Of a stretch of 64,000 nt of DNA, positions 19,357 through 28,401 are shown piece after piece (position 1 is the stretch's first letter; every line of letters starts with the position of its first letter). The DNA is from Bacteroidia bacterium (GTDB lineage: Bacteria; Bacteroidota; Bacteroidia; Chitinophagales; Chitinophagaceae): contig JAUIBA010000002.1 in assembly GCA_030427635.1 (NCBI GenBank), positions 1 to 64,000 on the forward strand. The letters run 5' to 3'. Both the position numbers and the translations under genes were made by a program. Below the pieces are notes generated by a model. The model was not told the origin of the DNA. It did no database searches and saw only the letters and a program-made list of their open reading frames with translations.

Positions 19357-19998
19357 TTATTTGATACGGTATCCTACACCAATATTAAAGCCAATAGGTC
19401 TGAATCCGTTTTCTGGCATAATATGGATAGATTGTGATAGCTGCAGGTTAGGGTTTATGTTGTAGATAATACCCTGAGTGAAGATAATATTCATGTACCT
19501 GAGATTATTGGTATTGTACATGCCGGCAGCATCTGCATTAAATGGCGAGGAGCCATTGTCTGATATCAATGGATTAAACAGCAAACCACCTCCTATATAA
19601 GGACGTATACGGTGCTGTGGCGATCCGAACTGATATTGTACTGTTACTGGTACAGAAAGTTTCAGAGATTGATATGGGTTGAATGCCTTTTCATAGCGTG
19701 TATTGAGCATCCTGTCTATGTCTTTAAAACTAAGACCAGTTTCTATTCTGAATCTTGTAGTGAGTCTTACACGAAACACTATTGTGTTACACCTTTCTTC
19801 AGCCCTTAGTGTCTTATCACTGAGCTTTACTTCTCTAGGTGCATATATACTATATACAGCTTTTTCAAAGCCTATAGTGAACTTATGGTCAAACCGTGCA
19901 AGGTTATAAGGTATATTGTACTGGGCATGTGCGCTATTACATGCTGCAGAGAGTGTTGCAGCTAGCATTAGTGTACGTATTTTATTGACCAGTCTCAT
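19357..19998 (-). CDS. Small outer-membrane beta-barrel protein
   Basis: The 213-residue protein has a signal peptide (cleavage after SAHAQ). It then shows alternating beta-strands typical of PorT-like or OmpW-sized eight-strand barrels, for example RIETGLSFKDI, VTVQYQFG, IRPYIGGGLLFNP and the closing GFRPIGFNIGVGYRIK. No other domain is visible. It is a single gene between the PA-domain gene and the parS-containing gap upstream of mnmG. The function is unknown. Confidence 0.75.
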   Translation of the reverse strand: MRLVNKIRTLMLAATLSAACNSAHAQYNIPYNLARFDHKFTIGFEKAVYSIYAPREVKLSDKTLRAEERCNTIVFRVRLTTRFRIETGLSFKDIDRMLNTRYEKAFNPYQSLKLSVPVTVQYQFGSPQHRIRPYIGGGLLFNPLISDNGSSPFNADAAGMYNTNNLRYMNIIFTQGIIYNINPNLQLSQSIHIMPENGFRPIGFNIGVGYRIK

Positions 19999-20063
19999 TT
20001 ATTATACAACTTATAACGTCGCAAAATTATATAGTATTGTTAAAGTAGCAAAAATTATTTTAA

Positions 20064-20079
20064 TGTTCCACGTGAAACA
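20064..20079 (+). other. parS partition site 1
   Basis: TGTTCCACGTGAAACA matches all 16 positions of the canonical bacterial parS sequence bound by ParB/Spo0J. It lies in the non-coding gap between the barrel gene and mnmG. A chance match is very unlikely at 16 bp in 64 kb. ParB nucleates here for origin segregation and SMC loading; parAB are not in the window. Apart from this site I see nothing in the 327-base gap 19999-20325. Confidence 0.93.
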
Positions 20080-20325
20080 TTCATCCTTTGTGGTTAATGT
20101 TTCTTTTTTAGGGTGTATCTTCTCTTATCCTTTGTCCTGGTATCTGCTTGTACTTCTTCTTTTATTCTTACAATAGTATTGTACCTCTCGTTTGCTTTGT
20201 GCACTACTGAATAGTATGTATCGTGCCAGTACTCATTTTGTTACACCGCACTGGTATTTATTTTGACTACTATTATCATAGACGGGTTTGTAATTGATAT
20301 CGTTAGTCCTGCCTATCTTTGCCGC

Positions 20326-22191
20326 ATGTTTCCTGAATATGATGTTATAGTTGTTGGTGCCGGGCATGCTGGCTGCGAAGCTGCTGCTGCTGCTGCCAAT
20401 ATGGGTGCTAAGGTTATGCTTGTAACAATGAACATGCAGACAATAGCGCAGATGAGTTGTAACCCGGCTATGGGTGGCATTGCTAAAGGCCAGATTGTAC
20501 GTGAGATAGATGCATTGGGTGGGTATAGTGGCATAGTTAGCGATAAGAGTACAATACAGTTCAGGATGCTGAACAAGTCAAAGGGTCCTGGTATGTGGAG
20601 TCCCCGTACTCAGAATGATCGTATGTTGTTTGCCAATACATGGAGAGAGATGCTGGAGCAGACTCCAAACATTGATTTCTGGCAGGATATGGTTAAAGGA
20701 TTGATTGTTTCACGTGGAACAGTGCAGGGTGTAGTGACAGGAATGGGGCAGGAAATACGTGGTAAGGCAGTAGTACTTACTAATGGCACCTTCCTGAATG
20801 GAGTAATACATGTGGGTGAAAAGCAGTTTGGCGGTGGAAGAATGGGGGAGAAAGGAGCTACAGGGATTACTGAGCAGCTGGTAGAACTGGGTTTTGAGGC
20901 TGCCAGACTTAAAACCGGTACTCCTCCACGTATAGATGGAAGGAGTCTGGACTACAGTAAGATGGAAGTACAGAACGGAGATGAGGAAGTAGTAGGGTTC
21001 TCTTACCTGCCTGTAGAGAAAATAAAACCACAGTCACAGCGTTGCTGCTGGATAACATACACCAATCAGGAGGTGCATGATATACTTAAAACCGGTTTTG
21101 AACAGTCTCCTATGTATCAGGGCCGTATAAAAGGTAGTGGTCCCAGATATTGTCCCAGTATAGAAGATAAGATAAGCCGCTTTGCTGAAAGAGAACGTCA
21201 CCAGTTGTTTGTAGAGCCGGAAGGCTGGAATACAGTAGAGATATACGTAAATGGTTTCAGTACTTCCCTGCCAGAAGATGTACAGTATAAAGCATTAAGA
21301 ACCGTACCGGGTTTTGAAAACTGTAAGTTCTTCCGGCCGGGATATGCAATTGAGTATGATTATTTCCCACCAACACAGCTGAAATTTACTCTGGAAACAA
21401 GATTAGTACGTAATCTTTTCTTTGCCGGACAGATAAACGGAACTACCGGATATGAAGAAGCAGCTTGTCAGGGATTAATGGCCGGGATAAATGCTGCACG
21501 GAATGTAATGGATAAAGAACCGGTAATTCTTAAAAGAAGTGATGCCTATATAGGAGTATTGATAGACGACCTTATTAATAAAGGAACAGATGAACCATAT
21601 AGGATGTTTACCAGTCGTGCAGAATTCCGCACACTATTAAGACAGGATAATGCAGATCTTCGTCTTACAGGATTGGGATATGAACTGGGTCTTGCTACAG
21701 AAGAGCGGTACAGACTAATGAAAGAAAAAGAAAAAAAAGTAGCAGAAATAAAAAGGCTGCTGGCCGATTTTCCTGTTGATACCAGTGCAAATGATTTTAT
21801 TACAGCGAAAGGTTCTGCGGCACTAAATGAAAAGACCAGAGCAATGAAGCTGTTACTGAGACCCGGTATAGGTATAAAAGATATGATAGAGGGTATTCCA
21901 AATTTAGCGGCTGCCATTGGTGACACAGATCCTCTTGTACTGGAGCAGGCAGAGATTCAGATTAAGTATGACGTGTATCTGGAGAAGGAAAGAGAGTTGG
22001 TAAATAAGATGGCTTCTCTGGAAGACCTTATAATTCCGCAGTCATTTAACTACGATAAGCTGACGGCACTATCTGCAGAAGCGCGTCAGAAACTGACAAA
22101 AATTAAGCCTGCTACATTGGGTCAGGCGAGCCGTATTTCGGGGGTAAACCCGAGCGATGTGCAAATATTGATGGTATACATGGGTAGATAA
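20326..22191 (+). CDS. mnmG: tRNA uridine-5-carboxymethylaminomethyl modification enzyme MnmG
   Basis: With MnmE, this FAD enzyme builds the cmnm5 group on uridine 34 of tRNAs. The protein has 621 residues, the usual length. The dinucleotide-binding motif VVGAGHAGCEAAAAAANMG begins at residue 8. The MnmG signatures are GGIAKGQIVREIDALGG, SKGPGMWSPRTQNDR and KTGTPPRIDGRSLD, and the C-terminal helical domain ends in RISGVNPSDVQILMVY. The ATG at 20326 is chosen because it begins the conserved protein; an earlier in-frame ATG at 20263 would add 21 unconserved residues. mnmG (gidA) is often near the origin, and the coding sequence contains a parS site at 20706. Confidence 0.97.
   Translation: MFPEYDVIVVGAGHAGCEAAAAAANMGAKVMLVTMNMQTIAQMSCNPAMGGIAKGQIVREIDALGGYSGIVSDKSTIQFRMLNKSKGPGMWSPRTQNDRMLFANTWREMLEQTPNIDFWQDMVKGLIVSRGTVQGVVTGMGQEIRGKAVVLTNGTFLNGVIHVGEKQFGGGRMGEKGATGITEQLVELGFEAARLKTGTPPRIDGRSLDYSKMEVQNGDEEVVGFSYLPVEKIKPQSQRCCWITYTNQEVHDILKTGFEQSPMYQGRIKGSGPRYCPSIEDKISRFAERERHQLFVEPEGWNTVEIYVNGFSTSLPEDVQYKALRTVPGFENCKFFRPGYAIEYDYFPPTQLKFTLETRLVRNLFFAGQINGTTGYEEAACQGLMAGINAARNVMDKEPVILKRSDAYIGVLIDDLINKGTDEPYRMFTSRAEFRTLLRQDNADLRLTGLGYELGLATEERYRLMKEKEKKVAEIKRLLADFPVDTSANDFITAKGSAALNEKTRAMKLLLRPGIGIKDMIEGIPNLAAAIGDTDPLVLEQAEIQIKYDVYLEKERELVNKMASLEDLIIPQSFNYDKLTALSAEARQKLTKIKPATLGQASRISGVNPSDVQILMVYMGR
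20706..20721 (-). other. parS partition site 2, inside mnmG
   Basis: TGTTTCACGTGGAACA is the exact reverse complement of the parS site at 20064, 642 bases away and within the mnmG reading frame, where it encodes part of LIVSRGTVQG. parS sites inside coding sequences are common near origins. Confidence 0.92.
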
Positions 22192-22229
22192 AAAATCGCC
22201 AATTTTTGTATCAAAAATTGGCGATTTTT
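22191..22229 (+). terminator. Rho-independent terminator of mnmG
   Basis: A perfect 18-bp stem (AAAAATCGCCAATTTTTG paired with its complement) with a TAT loop ends in five T residues and starts at the last base of the mnmG stop codon. The symmetric A- and T-runs would let it act in both directions. Confidence 0.95.
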
Positions 22230-22315
22230 GAATAATTTTTCAATTTCTGGTTCAGCACAGTATATGAATTTGTATTCATGATGTGAAAATGCTGAAAAGT
22301 GATATTTTCCAATAA

Positions 22316-22762
22316 ATGTTAGACCCGGCTATAAAAAAATATTGTGAGTATCAGGAGCGGTGCCATAGTGAGGTAAGAAGTAAACTGATAACCTTAAAAA
22401 TATATGGTGATGATCTGGAAAATCAGATTGTATTTCTGGTAGAGACAGGATTACTGAATGAAGAAAGGTATGCCCGTGCCTTTGCAAGGGGCAGATGGCG
22501 ACTGAAGAGATGGGGAAGGAATAAAATACGCCAGCATCTGAAGTTGAAAAAAGTATCAGAATATTGTATAAAAAAGGGCCTTTCTGAGATAGATAGTGAT
22601 GAGTATGAAAAAGTGCTATTTTCTATTTTTTCTAAAAAACTGCAGGAACAAGCATCAGAAAAGAACATTTTTGTAAAAAAAGGTAAAATTCAGCGTTTTT
22701 TGATGCAAAGAGGTTTTGAGCAGGATATGATACAGGATTGCCTCAAAACAATGGATGAATAA
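22316..22762 (+). CDS. recX: RecX-family regulatory protein
   Basis: The 148-residue protein has the three-helix repeats of RecX, which limits RecA filaments: KYCEYQERCHSEVRSKL (repeat 1), GLLNEERYARAFARGRWRLKRWGRNKIRQHL (repeat 2 with the family-defining RYA..F..GR) and a C-terminal KGKIQRFLMQRGFEQDMIQDCL (repeat 3). The length is typical. recA is not adjacent. It stands alone between the mnmG terminator and the glucosaminidase gene. Confidence 0.9.
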   Translation: MLDPAIKKYCEYQERCHSEVRSKLITLKIYGDDLENQIVFLVETGLLNEERYARAFARGRWRLKRWGRNKIRQHLKLKKVSEYCIKKGLSEIDSDEYEKVLFSIFSKKLQEQASEKNIFVKKGKIQRFLMQRGFEQDMIQDCLKTMDE

Positions 22763-22896
22763 TTGTAATATAAATTATACATAGTGTGTTAAATATAAAA
22801 CAATATATTTTGTTTAATATTTTATCAGGCAATATTTCTGTACAGTAACTTATTTTTGCCCCGCTCCCTAATTTTTGTCAGTAAAGCATATAAGCT

Positions 22897-24531
22897 ATGA
22901 GAAAAAGCATACATGGCATTGTAATCCTTATTTTTCTTTCTATGCACCATGTAATGGCGCAGGAGAGTTATGCCGACAGGGCAAAAAAATACGTGAAACA
23001 ATATGCTGCTTATGCTATTGCTGATCAGAGATCATCAGGTGTTCCGGCATCTATTACATTAGGACAGGGACTGCTGGAAACAGAAGCAGGTATCAGTGAG
23101 CTGGCAACAGAAGCAAATAACCATTTTGGCATAAAATGTAAGAATGGATGGACCGGGCCAACAATACTGCACACAGACGATGCAAAGAATGAATGTTTTA
23201 AAAAGTACGAGAGTGCCCTGGAATCATATAATGATCATTCGGCGCACCTTCACAGAAACCCACGTTATAAGCCACTATTTAAACACTCCGTTACAGACTA
23301 TGCCAGCTGGGCTCATGGACTGAAAAAATGCGGATATGCAACCAATCCCCGTTATGCACAGCAGCTTATTAAAATTATAGAAGATTATAAACTACAGCAG
23401 TACACATATGCGGCTCTTGACAGTACATACGAGCTGCCCGGAGAAGAAGAAGAGCTGATAGTAGAAACAAGGACAGACCCGCCAAAAGCAGAAACAACTT
23501 TTGTAAAAGACCCGCTGGAACCTGCTATTACAAGAACTGTAGTTACCACTACTGCTACTACTGTAAAAACAATAAGTGTAGCCCGTCGTGCAACGGGTAC
23601 AGAAAATACTGCCGTTAAAGAACCGACCACAGACGCTATACCGGTAAAAACAAAAATAGAAACATCGAAAACGGGTATGGTTGCGGCATCTCCTGTAACT
23701 ACAAATCCTGCAAATAAGAATGTGGCAACCGGTACTGATACGACAGAGACTGATAATAGCCCGTATCTGGAAGAGCAGCCAATAGAAGATACAGATGCAG
23801 CAGAGGGAGTACAGATGGTAAATGGTTTAAGAGCTATACGTGTGCGCAGAGATGAGGCACTGCTGCCATATGCTGTTAAGTATAAAATACGTTATGCACA
23901 CTTGCTGGAGATGAACGACCTGCCCGATCAGCCACTGGCTTTTGACTCCTGGATATACCTGGAAAAAAAGAATCCTACAGGCACCAGAGAGCGTCATATA
24001 GTGCGTGAGGGAGAAACCCTAATTCAGATAGCACAGCAGGAGGGTATGCAACTGAAAAGACTGGCAGCGCTGAACCTGCTGAACCCATATGAGCAACCCG
24101 TTACAGGTACAGTACTGAACCTGAGAACTATTGCTGATAAAAAACCCGAAATAACTGACTATAAAGCGCCGAGAGAATTACCCAAAGATGAGGTAGCTGC
24201 GAAAGTACCAGCAACAGAAAGTAGTGCTGTATCTGCTAAAGCAAAATATGCTACTACATACGAAAAAGTGGCTCCGGATAGTACAAAGGAAAAAAGTGAT
24301 GGACTGGTAAAACAGCCATTCATGAAAGAAGACCCACCTCAGAGACAAATGAATAAACCTGTACCGGCTCCCAGCTACAGTAAAGAGGACAAAAAGTATG
24401 TAGTGAAACGGGGAGAGACAGCATATTCTATAGCAAAGAAACATCACATCACCGTAAAGCAGTTACTGGACTGGAACCATCTGGACCCACAGGATCTGAA
24501 AGCGGGACAAACACTCATTATAAAGCAATAA
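22897..24531 (+). CDS. Secreted N-acetylglucosaminidase with three LysM domains
   Basis: The 544-residue protein has a signal peptide (about 1-21). A glucosaminidase domain of the FlgJ/LytF type (about 28-168) shows GQGLLETEAGISELATEANN with the catalytic-type Glu, HFGIKCKNGWTG, and YESALESYNDHSAHL. A long Thr/Pro-rich linker follows (about 185-300). Three LysM repeats lie at about 322-362, 366-410 (HIVREGETLIQIAQQ) and 500-543 (YVVKRGETAYSIAKK). It cleaves glycan strands of peptidoglycan and anchors to it by LysM. Its stop codon touches the hpt start, so the two genes are likely co-transcribed. Confidence 0.93.
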   Translation: MRKSIHGIVILIFLSMHHVMAQESYADRAKKYVKQYAAYAIADQRSSGVPASITLGQGLLETEAGISELATEANNHFGIKCKNGWTGPTILHTDDAKNECFKKYESALESYNDHSAHLHRNPRYKPLFKHSVTDYASWAHGLKKCGYATNPRYAQQLIKIIEDYKLQQYTYAALDSTYELPGEEEELIVETRTDPPKAETTFVKDPLEPAITRTVVTTTATTVKTISVARRATGTENTAVKEPTTDAIPVKTKIETSKTGMVAASPVTTNPANKNVATGTDTTETDNSPYLEEQPIEDTDAAEGVQMVNGLRAIRVRRDEALLPYAVKYKIRYAHLLEMNDLPDQPLAFDSWIYLEKKNPTGTRERHIVREGETLIQIAQQEGMQLKRLAALNLLNPYEQPVTGTVLNLRTIADKKPEITDYKAPRELPKDEVAAKVPATESSAVSAKAKYATTYEKVAPDSTKEKSDGLVKQPFMKEDPPQRQMNKPVPAPSYSKEDKKYVVKRGETAYSIAKKHHITVKQLLDWNHLDPQDLKAGQTLIIKQ

Positions 24532-25068
24532 ATGGCACAGGAAGTAACCGTACTGGACAAGGTATTTGTACCATACATCACCCGCGCTGAGATAAGCAGC
24601 AGAATTAGCGAAATGGCCGCCCGTATTAATGAAGATTATGCAGGCAAAAACCCATTGTTTATAGCTATACTCAATGGTTCATTCATTTTTGCAGCTGATC
24701 TGTTCAGAGAGGTAACAATAGATGCGGCTATAACATTTGTAAAGCTCGCATCCTATAAAGGCACTACCTCTACCGGTAATGTAGTCACTGCTATAGGAAT
24801 GGAAGAGCGCCTTACAGACCGCCATGTGGTGATAGTGGAAGATATTATTGATACCGGAAAAACACTGAGCGCATTTATACCTGAAATAGAAAGCCAGAAG
24901 CCGGCCAGCATAAATATTGCTACCTTTCTCAGTAAACCATCAGCACTGAAGTATGATGTGAAAGCAGCATACACAGCATTTGAAATTGAGAATAAGTTTG
25001 TATTAGGCTATGGTCTTGACTATGATGGTCATGGCCGCAACCTGCCAGAACTGTACATACTGAAATAG
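24532..25068 (+). CDS. hpt: Hypoxanthine phosphoribosyltransferase
   Basis: This enzyme salvages hypoxanthine or guanine to IMP or GMP using PRPP. The 178-residue length is normal. Motifs are FIAILNGSFIFAADLFR (substrate loop), FVKLASYKG, and the PRPP-binding VVIVEDIIDTGKTLSAF near residue 100, followed by KYDVKAAYTAFEI and FVLGYGLDYDGHGRNLPELY. The ATG follows the preceding stop codon directly (TAAATG). A convergent DUF2480 gene ends 3 bases downstream. Confidence 0.95.
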   Translation: MAQEVTVLDKVFVPYITRAEISSRISEMAARINEDYAGKNPLFIAILNGSFIFAADLFREVTIDAAITFVKLASYKGTTSTGNVVTAIGMEERLTDRHVVIVEDIIDTGKTLSAFIPEIESQKPASINIATFLSKPSALKYDVKAAYTAFEIENKFVLGYGLDYDGHGRNLPELYILK

Positions 25069-25071
25069 TAT

Positions 25072-25575
25072 TTATCGTTTCTTATAAACGGGAACAGTAG
25101 AGCAGGGCTCTCCATACATAAGCGACTTTACCACAGGTTGCAGATGGCTGGTGAGAGCCAGATAGGCAGCATCGGGAACGGGTACATCGCCGCATCCTTT
25201 TATTACCACACGCTTATCGGTGTACTCATCGATGGGTATTGCTGCAATACTGGCCAGCATCAGGTGGCGTATCAGCTCTTCTTCGGTGCCGAAGAAGACG
25301 GATGCGGCAAAAGGCTTCAGGTTTACAGCAGCCAGCATCCATGCCCATGCCGGTATAATAGCATCTGCAGAGCAGTAAACAGCTACATGCTTTCCGGTAT
25401 ATTGCTGCCAGTCGTGTTGTGGCAGTGCAGCGCGGTAGTCTTTCTCACGCAATATCATCTCACGAAACAGGAACGGCTTCAGGTCAAAACTGACAACTTC
25501 CTGCTTGGGCAAAAATTCTGCCGGGTCCAGTGTTATGATGCCGCTCTCTGCTACTTTGTTTACTATTGTTTCCAT
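25072..25575 (-). CDS. DUF2480-family protein
   Basis: The protein of about 167 residues matches my recollection of the Bacteroidota DUF2480 family: METIVNKVAESGIITLDPAEF at the start, KPFLFREMILREKDYRAAL, HDWQQYTGKHVAVYCSADAIIPAWAWML, and a cysteine-containing GCGDVPVPDAAYLALTSHLQPVVKSLMYGEPCSTVP near the end. The invariant cysteines suggest a metal or redox role, but none is proven. The internal ATG at 25575 begins the conserved sequence; an in-frame start at 25602 would add nine residues. Confidence 0.8.
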   Translation of the reverse strand: METIVNKVAESGIITLDPAEFLPKQEVVSFDLKPFLFREMILREKDYRAALPQHDWQQYTGKHVAVYCSADAIIPAWAWMLAAVNLKPFAASVFFGTEEELIRHLMLASIAAIPIDEYTDKRVVIKGCGDVPVPDAAYLALTSHLQPVVKSLMYGEPCSTVPVYKKR

Positions 25576-25712
25576 GCCGTTGTCCAGAATATGATAATGC
25601 AAATGTACGCAACATGCCCGAGGCCGGGCTTATAACCCAATGAACACTATCTATATATCCCCGGCTGATAACCGTCAATAGCTGTCAGCACTCATTTCTA
25701 TAAATTTGCGCC

Positions 25713-26681
25713 ATGAAAAAGCTGATGCTTGTGTTGCTGGTGGGTATAGTGTGTATTGCATTTATCAATGTTCCACGTGGTGAGGAGCTCAGCTTTTCCG
25801 GCATGCCATCAACTCCGGCACAACTGGGGGAAATGCTTTTTCATGAAAAAATGCTGTCAGCAGATGGTACTATCAGTTGTGCATCCTGTCATATACCGGC
25901 TTTTGGCTTTGCCGATACAACCGCATTCAGCAAAGGTGTGGGGGGAAGGAGAGGCCTGCGCAATGCACCTTCCTGTACCAATATGAGCGACAGACCTTAT
26001 CTGTTCTATGATGGGCGTGCTGCAACGCTGGAAGATCAGGTGCAGTTTCCCATAGAGGATACCAACGAAATGGCACTACCCATAGCTACGGCAGTGAGCC
26101 GCCTAAGTAATGATAAGTTATATGCATCCTTATTTCAGAAACTGTATGGAGCACCGCCTACAGTAAAAAACCTTAAGGCTGCAATTGCAGCATTTGAGCG
26201 CACGCTGGAAACATCAAAAACACCGTTTGACAGATATATGGATGACGATGAGCAGGCCATATCAGAATCTGCAAAGCGAGGCAGGGAGCTGTTTATGAGC
26301 GATAAGGCTAAGTGTTTTGACTGTCATTTTTCGCCCGACTTTACAGGAGATGAATTCAGGAATATAGGTCTATATGATGGCGTAAAATATACAGATGCCG
26401 GCCGATATAAAATAAGCGGAGATACTGCCGACCTGGGAAAGTTTAAAGTACCGGGTCTGCGTAATGTGGCGGTTACTGCACCCTATATGCACAATGGTAT
26501 GTTCCGCACACTGAAAGAAGTAATCAGTTATTATAACGACCCATATAAAATTGTATCCCAGCCAGTAAACATAGATACGCTGTTACTACAGCCACTGGGC
26601 CTTACACAGCAGGAAATGGATGACCTGGAAGCATTTCTGTATACACTTACAGACGACAGGTTCATGCAAAAGAAATCGTAA
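25713..26681 (+). CDS. Di-haem cytochrome c peroxidase (CcpA/MauG family)
   Basis: The 322-residue periplasmic protein has an N-terminal membrane or signal helix (1-20). Two c-type haem sites are Cys56-Ala-Ser-Cys59-His60 and Cys201-Phe-Asp-Cys204-His205. Family landmarks are RNAPSCTNMSDRPYLFYDGRAATLEDQ, the distal-side stretch around it, and PYMHNGMFRTLKEVI with a possible Met ligand. Such enzymes reduce hydrogen peroxide or, as MauG relatives, oxidise proteins. A TAAATTTG box at 25701-25708, five bases before the ATG, resembles a -7 element and would make the mRNA nearly leaderless. Confidence 0.92.
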   Translation: MKKLMLVLLVGIVCIAFINVPRGEELSFSGMPSTPAQLGEMLFHEKMLSADGTISCASCHIPAFGFADTTAFSKGVGGRRGLRNAPSCTNMSDRPYLFYDGRAATLEDQVQFPIEDTNEMALPIATAVSRLSNDKLYASLFQKLYGAPPTVKNLKAAIAAFERTLETSKTPFDRYMDDDEQAISESAKRGRELFMSDKAKCFDCHFSPDFTGDEFRNIGLYDGVKYTDAGRYKISGDTADLGKFKVPGLRNVAVTAPYMHNGMFRTLKEVISYYNDPYKIVSQPVNIDTLLLQPLGLTQQEMDDLEAFLYTLTDDRFMQKKS

Positions 26682-26711
26682 AGGCTCATCAAATATGTGC
26701 ATCTTTATGTG

Positions 26712-28376
26712 ATGAAAAGAAATATACTCCTGTTCCTTACCTGTATATTCTGTACCTCCTCTTTTGCACAGCTTACAGAAACAGATAAATATGCATCACT
26801 ATGCAGGGTGTGGGGCTTTCTTAAATACTATCATCCACAGGCAGCAAAAAGAAATGCCGACTGGGACAGAGAGCTGATGAGCAGGGTAAGTGCTGTAGCT
26901 GCAGCAAATGACCGTGAGCAACTAAGCGAAATATACCTGCAATGGATAGGCTCGCTGAAAGAGGTTCCTGTACTGAAGACTCCCCGTAATTATGTAGCTG
27001 ATACAACAGATAAAAACTATGAGAACGAGTGGATGGATAATGACCGGGTATTCACAGACTCATTACAAAATTTGTTGCACTACATAGAAGACAACAAAAA
27101 GGAAAAAGTAAGAAGTCATTATATACGCAGGCACTTTCCTCAGATGAATCAGAGTTTCAGGAATGAAAAAAGATATCGTGACTCTGTAATGCCATCACTG
27201 AATATGCGATTGCTGTGTATGGCCCGTTACTGGAACATAGTACAGTATTACTATCCGTACAAGTATATGACTGATACCCCCTGGCAGCGGGTACTGGAGA
27301 ATGTAATACCTGTATTTGTGGCGGCTAATGATACACCACAGTACTACTGGGCTATGGCAACACTGATAGCAAATATCAATGATAGCCACGGCTATTTATC
27401 AATGCGTAAGGATTTAAGAATAGGGGGAACCAATAAAGCAATTCCGGCCGGATATTGCATTACCCATGACGATACAGTGGTCATAAACGAGATATACAAT
27501 GACTCCCTGGCAGCAAGGGAGGATGTGAAGCCGGGAGATGTGATACTGAAAGTAAATGGCAGACCGGTAAAAGAAATCATAGATGAAAAGCTGAAACAGG
27601 AGTGTGCTTCCAACAGAGATGCGGCATACCTGCGGCTGTCGTGGTATAACAGTCTTACATACGGGATCAAAGACAGCATTGTTGTGCTCACAGCGCGTGA
27701 TGGGGTTATTAAGGAAAAGACCGTAAAAAGATATGCCCCACAACTGATGAAGGTAACCTATGGCGAAAAGAAGGGAAAGCAGTATTACCGCTGCATAGAT
27801 GACAGTATTGGCTACCTGGACCTGGATGTACTACGGATAAGGCATGTGCGCCATGCAATGAAAAAAGCAGCAAACACGAAATCACTCATAGTAGATGTAA
27901 GAAATTATCCAAAGATGACCATGTTCAGACTGGCACGCTTTCTTAACGGACACAGAACAAAGTTTGCAACATTTGTATTTCCGCAATGGTCATATCCGGG
28001 ACATTTCAGGCGTAAGGGTACCAATAAGATAGGCTGGAATCACCACAGCTCATACAATGGCAAGGTTATACTACTCTTCAACGCACGCACACAAAGTCAT
28101 GGCGAGTTTACCTGCATGGGATTACAGCAGGGCCGAGATGTAACCTGCATAGGAAGCCAGACGGCCGGTGCCGATGGGGATGTAGCAGCAATACATTTGC
28201 CGGGAGGATATGATACAAGGATAACAGGACTGGGGGTGTACTATCCCGATGGTACACCTACGCAGCGCATTGGCATTGTACCAGATATAACAGTATACCC
28301 TACAGCCGCCGGAATAGCAGCACAGCGCGATGAAGTACTGGAGCGCGCACTGCAATATATACGCACAGGAAAGTGA
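26712..28376 (+). CDS. Exported S41-family peptidase with PDZ domain
   Basis: The protein of about 554 residues has a signal peptide (MKRNILLFLTCIFCTSSFAQ). An N-terminal helical domain contains YASLCRVWGFLKYYHP, common to Bacteroidota S41 proteases. A PDZ domain (about 245-300) shows GDVILKVNGRPVKEII. The C-terminal S41 core includes SLIVDVRNYP, LLFNARTQSHGEFTCMG with the nucleophile-region serine, and GSQTAGADGDVAAIHLPGG. A clear catalytic lysine could not be fixed. The ATG at 26712 is preferred over 26697 because it begins the signal peptide. Confidence 0.85.
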   Translation: MKRNILLFLTCIFCTSSFAQLTETDKYASLCRVWGFLKYYHPQAAKRNADWDRELMSRVSAVAAANDREQLSEIYLQWIGSLKEVPVLKTPRNYVADTTDKNYENEWMDNDRVFTDSLQNLLHYIEDNKKEKVRSHYIRRHFPQMNQSFRNEKRYRDSVMPSLNMRLLCMARYWNIVQYYYPYKYMTDTPWQRVLENVIPVFVAANDTPQYYWAMATLIANINDSHGYLSMRKDLRIGGTNKAIPAGYCITHDDTVVINEIYNDSLAAREDVKPGDVILKVNGRPVKEIIDEKLKQECASNRDAAYLRLSWYNSLTYGIKDSIVVLTARDGVIKEKTVKRYAPQLMKVTYGEKKGKQYYRCIDDSIGYLDLDVLRIRHVRHAMKKAANTKSLIVDVRNYPKMTMFRLARFLNGHRTKFATFVFPQWSYPGHFRRKGTNKIGWNHHSSYNGKVILLFNARTQSHGEFTCMGLQQGRDVTCIGSQTAGADGDVAAIHLPGGYDTRITGLGVYYPDGTPTQRIGIVPDITVYPTAAGIAAQRDEVLERALQYIRTGK

Positions 28377-28401
28377 TGTATAACAAAACTACTTTTACAG
28401 A

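Noticed and set aside
22264-22279. ATGAAT-ttgt-ATTCAT inverted repeat upstream of recX
   Set aside because: Six-base arms in AT-rich DNA are common; no second copy or known motif (it does not resemble a LexA box of this phylum that I can support).
25769-25784. TGTTCCACGTGGTGAG, a possible third parS site in the peroxidase gene
   Set aside because: Only the first 11 of 16 positions match; the right half is lost, so ParB binding is unlikely.
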